Assembly: GCA_034440615.1 (NCBI GenBank)
Contig: JAOTOM010004754.1
Span: 62,001-126,000, forward strand
DNA from: Ashinkailepas kermadecensis
Taxonomy: Eukaryota > Arthropoda > Thecostraca > Neolepadidae
Direction of reading: 5' to 3'
DNA length: 64,000 bases
Each line of letters starts with the position of its first letter. The first letter of the stretch is position 1. The notes under the pieces were generated by a model. The model was not told where the DNA came from and ran no database searches. It saw only the letters and a program-made list of their open reading frames with translations. Made by a program: the position numbers and the translations under genes. Below, piece by piece: positions 58,894 to 64,000 of the stretch.

Positions 58894-59552
58894 ATGGATG
58901 TCCAAAACTGTTGATCACAAAGATTCAGTCGGAAGCCTTACACAATCCACGTTACTGCCACAGAACGTCACCAAACACAAACTTCACCTCCCTCGTCCCA
59001 GCACTCTTGTCTACATTGGTGATGCGCTGTGTTGGAAGATCCACGGAATTATCGAAAGCAGCAACATCAACTTCAGGATACCGTGGAGGGGGGGGGGAGT
59101 CCAAACCTGGGAAGCAAATTGTCAGATCAGCCTACTTTCCTCCACCCTGCCCCGGGACAAACAGAAGCCAATGCCGCACCTGTGTGGCAGGGCTGAAAGG
59201 ACACTGCCACCACCGCAATGTTGTGTACATGGTGGATTTGTGTTATGCAGGGGAGCGAGTCAATATACATTGGAGAGATCCAGCGTTCAATTAGACTAAG
59301 AGTTGATGAACATATCAGAGATGCAAAAAACCAACCTGATACCCCATTCTGTCATCATAAAAAAACAGCATCCAGGGACCGAGCTAGACTCCAGTAATTT
59401 CAAACTTCAAATCCTATAAGCAGCCCAAGATGGACCTGATGGAAACATTTGGGAGTCTATGAATATTAGAAACATTCGACCGAGCCTCGATCACCAAACC
59501 TCTTCATGGCCTCTTCTTCCCTGGTGCAATTTTGTCACGGGGGCCGCGCATT
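58894..59552 (+). pseudogene. Penelope-like element fragment with GIY-YIG endonuclease, right inverted arm
   Basis: Penelope-like retroelements join a reverse transcriptase to a GIY-YIG nuclease. Here YIGDALCWKIHGIIESSNIN is the end of the former. After a frame change GKQIVRSAYFPPP, a CRTC cysteine pair and CHHRNVVYMVD follow. Then, in another frame, YIGEIQRSIRLRVDEHIRDA carries the YIG and the R...EH residues of the nuclease. Stops and shifts make it inactive. The 55-bp centre between the arms (58839-58893) is not repeated. Confidence 0.75.
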
Positions 59553-60362
59553 GCCAACCAGCTGCGTGAGGAGCCTCACGGGATGGTGTGCTGGAGTGTG
59601 TCGATTTTGTTCAATGTGATACCTTGCTTTACAATCCCTCCGTCAAACATTGGCCTGGGCCAAAGGTATGCCTATGCTACTATGGCCTTTGTGTGTATAT
59701 TGTTTTTGCACACGCAATAGTGGCTGCATGGCTGCATGTTCATACTAGTTCGAATCTTGTGCACATACCTTATTTTCCGTTCGCAATAGTCCACCCAGCA
59801 CTGTTGCACCAGAAACATGATTTATTTTGTACTTTGGATACTGATGTTCGGTTCTTGATAGTAACAAAACCTGAAGAAGCTACACGGGTGAAATATGCTG
59901 TTCATTTGGACATTCTTTTCGACTAAAGTATTACTTGAACAGCATGAGAATAGATATAGTTTTTCCTAAACATGAGAAAAAGACCAGCCAAGTGTCGTCA
60001 GTCCAACTTATACAATTACAACTTCTCAGCTATCATAAGAGTGCAGTGTGAAACAGAAGTTCACAGGCCACCCATCCTTCTTTTCCCAGATCCACCAAAT
60101 TGAAGTCTCAAAACACATCGCCCAAAGGAGCGGTCACGACCGCGATCCAATTTCCGCAGCATAAAGTAAACACACCAGAGCTGCCGTGACTCAATCGACA
60201 GCCGTGGCCGGCGAGGCCCACCCAGTAGTGGCGCGGCAGCAAAAAGCGTGACGCAGTCGTCGCCCAGCCAATCAGATCGAGTGAGCCCGGCGCACAGCGG
60301 AAGTGCGCGCCACTTTGCGCCAATACCGCAATATCTGCGCCCACCCACTGTGCCGGACCCCC
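59553..60362. other. no recognised gene
   Basis: Nothing recognised on either strand. Confidence 0.4.
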
Positions 60363-60616
60363 GCCCGGTTCTATCCGGTCGACGGTTCGCGACGTGCAGG
60401 GTGGGGGAAGACACCCACCCGGTTCTATCCGGTCGACGGTTCGCCACGTGCAGGGGGGGGGGGAGACACCCACCCGGTTCTATCCGGTCGACGGTTCGCG
60501 ACGTGCAAGGGGGGGGGGAGACACCCACCCGGTTCTATCCGGTCGACGGTTCGCGACGTGCAGGGGGGGGGGAGACACCCACCCGGTTCTATCCGGTCGA
60601 CGGTGCGTGACGTGCA
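60363..60616. repeat. 54-55-bp minisatellite with G10-11 runs, 5 copies
   Basis: ggttctatccggtcgacggt, tcgcgacgtgca, a run of 10-11 G, then gagacacccaccc. Starts at 60367, 60421, 60476, 60531 and 60585. Length changes occur in the G-run. Confidence 0.95.
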
Positions 60617-60955
60617 GAAAGGAAAATGCATTTCAGATTAAGAGTGTTCACTACCATCTGGTGACAAACCAGCTACTAATATTTTAATTTAGCTCTTAAC
60701 TTCTTTTTGGCATGGATCTAGGGGCAGTGATATTCCTCCTTTGAGCATGACTACTTACAGCGTTCTATATTATTAGGTTCATTGCTCTAACACCGGGTGC
60801 TTTGCATGCTTGTTTATTTGTTTTTCATCTCTTAGCTTGGAGTGCCGTGCGACTTTACTATTATTTTATGGTGTTAACGTAAGGTGCTTGCAGTCGTTGG
60901 GTAAAAGGAGGGGGTACTCCTGGACACCTGATCTTATGTAGCGGACCTTAAAAAA
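60617..60955. other. no recognised gene
   Basis: AT-rich, nothing recognised. Confidence 0.4.
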
Positions 60956-62095
60956 GAAAAAAATTAAGCTGGAGACAGTCTTCTCCCGGTTCATGGTGAA
61001 CCGGAAGCTGAGCAGCAAAAATGGGAGTCTGGACGGCCGACCTCTGGACATGATGCTGAAGTGGGTCGCCCCTGAGTAGAAACGCAAGTCCTGGAACTAT
61101 TCTGGGATGCTCTGCCACTGTCTGGGGAAGTGACAGGTGGAGAGGATCCTGTTCAGCTGCAAGGAGCACATGTTCGGCTGCCTCAGCAGAGCGGCGCGTG
61201 TGCTGCCTTACAACTTGGATCATTTGGTGGCCTTCCTCGTATTTCACCCTCACATCTTCAACAAGCTAGCGGTGTCTCGTGGGGGAGTTACTCAACGATC
61301 GCTACTGGGGCAACGTGCACGGCGCTGAAAACCTACCACAACTTCTACACCAGCTTGAGGAAGAGCAACGTGAGCAATTCCTCCACCCTGCTCGACAAGC
61401 AGTTCTTACTGGGCATGTCTGGGGATTTCCTCACCGCTGTGAAATAATGCTACAGCTAGGATGTGCTGCAGTTCGTGGTAGAGACAGTGCTGGAGCAGGA
61501 GGAAAATGTCCTGCTCCTCATCAACACGATGTTGCCGGAGCTGACCGTCACGCTGGCGAGGCAGAGACGATACTACACGTTGGTCGAGGAGGCCATCCCC
61601 ATGAGGTTCCCGGTAGATGAGCGCGCCAGCACGCTGGACGATACTCTGCCCACAACGTGGACATGGGACAACTCACGGGCAGGACCGACCAGAGGCTGCA
61701 CAAGCTGCAAAACCTGTCGGCAGCAAGCACATTAGTCATTCGCAAGCGAGGACCCGGTCGCTGAGGGAGGCCAACACTCGGAGGCGGTGGAGCTGAAGGG
61801 GGAGAATGAGCTGGCGTGGAACGAGAAGCAGCACGTGAACTTGAAGGACACCATGAGGAAGCAGGAGGTGGCCCTGACGCAGGAGAGGAAAACACTGGCC
61901 ATGCTGGAGAAGTGGAAGCAAATTGGTGGTCCATTCACCGACGCAGAGGAAGTGAAGAATTACCTGACGTAGATTCCCCGAGAAAGACAAGCAAGTGAAG
62001 ATGAAGAAGGAGGTACACTTTGTCAAGGAGTCCAGCACCGCATTCCCCGAGGCGGGCCCCCTATTCAAGATACAGATCGGCGGAGGAAATGAAGG
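60956..62095 (+). pseudogene. broken coding region of unknown family
   Basis: Several + strand pieces look protein-like and follow each other in different frames. They are KLETVFSRFMVNRKLSSKNG (60960-61080), LNDRYWGNVHGAENL (about 61280), LDKQFLLGMSGDFLTAVK (to 61447) and VLQFVVETVLEQEENVLLLI with LARQRRYYTLVEEA (61460-61620). Then come an acidic, coiled-coil-like segment with NEKQHVNLKDTMRKQEVAL (61790-61960) and GGPFTDAEEVKNYL just before a stop. GGPFT...EV and the following KKEVHFVKESS remind me of proteins found among animal mobile elements, but I cannot name the family. The frame changes suggest a dead copy. Confidence 0.5.
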
Positions 62096-62590
62096 CAGAA
62101 GGAGGGACAAGACTGCACTGGAATTTGGAGTGGTTCTAATGATCTATTTGTGTCTGCAGGTATATATATATATATATTGCGCGAATGTGTCACCTTGCTT
62201 CATTCTGTCGTCGCTTTTAACTAATGGTGACAGAAAGTGATATAGTATCAATATTGAAGTTGCTTCTATTGGTTGGGATAGGAGATTTACTGAAACACTT
62301 CTTCGGTTTTCGACATTTGCTAAATTATTGATATAGGCTACTGTAGGCAGGACGTAGCTAATTTTCAGAAAACCCTGATCAATTATTAGCTGACCTACGC
62401 TTACTTCTGAAGAGGACGCGTATGAACATGAACAGGACCAACAGTATCACTTCTTGCATTCTCCATTGTTCAGAAGGATTACTGCTGGAGAGTCACTTTA
62501 CTGTTCGGTTAAAATAAGGTGCAAAATCTGAATTGTAGTGCCACATAGGCAAATAATCAAAACTTTCTTTACAACATATTTTGCCGCATG
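62096..62590. other. no recognised gene
   Basis: A short (ta)n run at 62161-62178. Nothing else recognised. Confidence 0.4.
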
Positions 62591-62593
62591 GTT

Positions 62594-62653
62594 CGCTCAG
62601 TGGAGGTGCCTGGTTAACTCAGTGTATCCACTGAGTTAACCAGGCATTGAGCG
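62594..62653. repeat. perfect 17-bp hairpin with outer 6-bp stem
   Basis: gcctggttaactcagtg (62608-62624), loop tatc, and the exact complement (62629-62645). Outside, cgctca (62594-62599) and tgagcg (62648-62653) add a second stem across an asymmetric internal loop. Confidence 0.9.
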
Positions 62654-63464
62654 TTGCCCCACGAATGTCTCCCGTCTTGGCACAACGGGCTCGAGTCGCT
62701 TTACGCGCTCGCTATTAACGCCTCCTGCTGGGTTGGCCAGTAGGCAACTGGCCAGTCCAGGTCGAGGGCATAGGCATCAGGCGTCCGTGCCTTCTATGTG
62801 GGTATGTCAAACATTCGGTGAAAATTGTGCCACAGAAGCTGGAAGTTCTCAAATCGGGAGGTGGAGTTCAGAATCAATACAGCAAGGTTGAGCATAGCAC
62901 TGACTCAGATTCTGTAAAGCCTCTCCAGCAGCAATTCGAACTATTTTTTACTTGACGTGCACCTAAAGGCCATGGCCATCTGTGGAACAAGCTTTAGGCG
63001 CAAATGTGCTATGTGATTTATATCACATGGCCCCCGTCTTTCAATGCATCCTTCATTACCATTCACTCGTCTTGAACATCTCATAATGCTGGCACTGCTC
63101 CAGCCTCGACGTGTGCGCATATCTGTTGTGTTGTCGGGTTGCGTGCTACAAACGAGCCGCGTCCGGATGCTTCCAACAAACACGCCAAGTTGCCAGGCGG
63201 AGCTCGTCGTGGCAGTCGCCGCCTCGTGAACGCGGCCGGCGACGCCGGCGGCGACATTATCGAATGATCGCCAGCAAGAGTCGGAGATTGTCCGGCCGGT
63301 CGAACGTACTCACCTTTGCGTGAAGTTGGGCCGCCGGGCGTGACTGCCGTACCCGGCGCCACCTCCCCGCTGCCGATCGATGGCGCTCCGACCGGCGCGT
63401 AAACAGCTCGCCAACCCGCCGCCGATACGACCACGGCCGGCTCTTTTCAGTCACGATTGGCGAC
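62654..63464. other. no recognised gene; GC-rich end
   Basis: From about 63180 the sequence is CpG-rich. A minus-strand open frame from 63434 meets a good donor (AAAG then GTGAGTACG) at 63314/63313. This could be an exon, but it matches no family. Confidence 0.35.
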
Positions 63465-64000
63465 GTGGTGGGCTCTGTGGCTGCTGTAGTGGCTGTTCGG
63501 CTGTAGTGGCTGCTGTAATGAGCTCAGTGGCTGCTATAATGAGCTCTGTGGTTACTGTTGTGGGCTCGGTGGCTGCTGTGGTGGGATCTGTGACTGCTGT
63601 AGTGGCTGTTCGGCTGTAGTGGCTGCTGTAATGAGCTCTGTGGCTGCTGTGGTGGGATCTGTGACTGCTGTAGTGGCTGTTCGGCTGTAGTGGCTGCTGT
63701 AATGAGCTCAGTGGCTGCTATAATGAGCTTTGTGGCTGCTGTCGTGAGCTCGGTGGCTGCTGTAATGGGCTACGTAGCTGGTGTAGTGGCTGCTCTGTGG
63801 CTGCTGTAGTGTGCTCTGTGGCTGCTGTCGTGAGCTCGGTGGCTGGTGTAACGACTGCTCGGCGGCTGCTGTGGTGGTTGATCTGTGACTATGTGACTGT
63901 AATGGGCTCGGTGGCTGCTGTCGTGAGCTCGGTGGTTGTTGTAATGGGCTCTGTGGCTGCTGTAATGGGCTACGTGACTGGTATAGTGGCTGCTCCGTGG
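63465..64000. repeat. about 21-bp minisatellite running off the window
   Basis: Phrases ggctgctgtaatgagctc, tgtggctgctgtagtggctg and ttcggctgtag recur with variable spacing. The array continues past 64000. Confidence 0.93.

Overview
The window is animal nuclear DNA. The two recognisable host exons belong to a class III transmembrane adenylyl cyclase on the + strand, split by GT-AG introns with GTGAGT donors. The rest is a dense mixture of minisatellites, tRNA-derived SINEs, non-LTR retrotransposon fragments, a BEL/Pao integrase fragment, an inverted pair of Penelope-like fragments, a hAT transposon and other terminal-inverted-repeat elements. The mixture fits a repeat-rich invertebrate, perhaps an arthropod such as a crustacean. 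The species cannot be fixed from the sequence.

The cyclase exons lie at 25288-25406 and 56411-56522. They join in frame across a phase-2 junction (AG|C) and run from the catalytic-domain entry motif ERLLMSVLPRHVA through RHENVS into [10 protein letters not shown]. Everything between them is a single 31-kb intron. The window upstream of 25288 is probably intron or upstream sequence of the same gene. The exon carrying the next conserved block (GDCYYC) was not found before 64000.

Layout. 1-8.3 kb: 41-, 48-, 64- and 34-bp tandem arrays and a SINE with perfect target-site duplications. 8.27-14.34 kb: a 6-kb block with inverted ends sitting inside the 34-bp array, holding a degenerate 2-kb array and a 5'-truncated CR1/L2-like LINE. 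14.3-16.8 kb: 34-bp and 19-bp arrays, the latter split by a SINE. 17.3-20.7 kb: a hAT transposon with a near-complete transposase. 21.0-25.3 kb: a 20-bp array, then a 3-kb array that grades into the cyclase exon. 25.4-56.4 kb: the large intron, with LINE fragments, a 12-bp array inside a LINE reverse transcriptase, a 51-bp array inside a BEL integrase, a 3.3-kb transposon carrying a satellite, and many microsatellites. 56.4-64 kb: second exon, 35-bp intronic array, SINE, Penelope palindrome, a 55-bp G-run array, a broken unidentified coding region and a terminal ~21-bp array.

The most unusual signal is the minisatellite next to the first cyclase exon. Its 31-bp unit is a copy of the 3' splice site plus the first codons of that exon, giving about nine decoy acceptors in a row. 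The much larger 31/34-bp array upstream (22.3-24.9 kb, with a 217-bp higher-order period) appears to be a diverged expansion of the same unit. Together with the arrays inside the LINE and BEL coding remnants, this suggests that tandem arrays in this genome repeatedly grew out of coding DNA.
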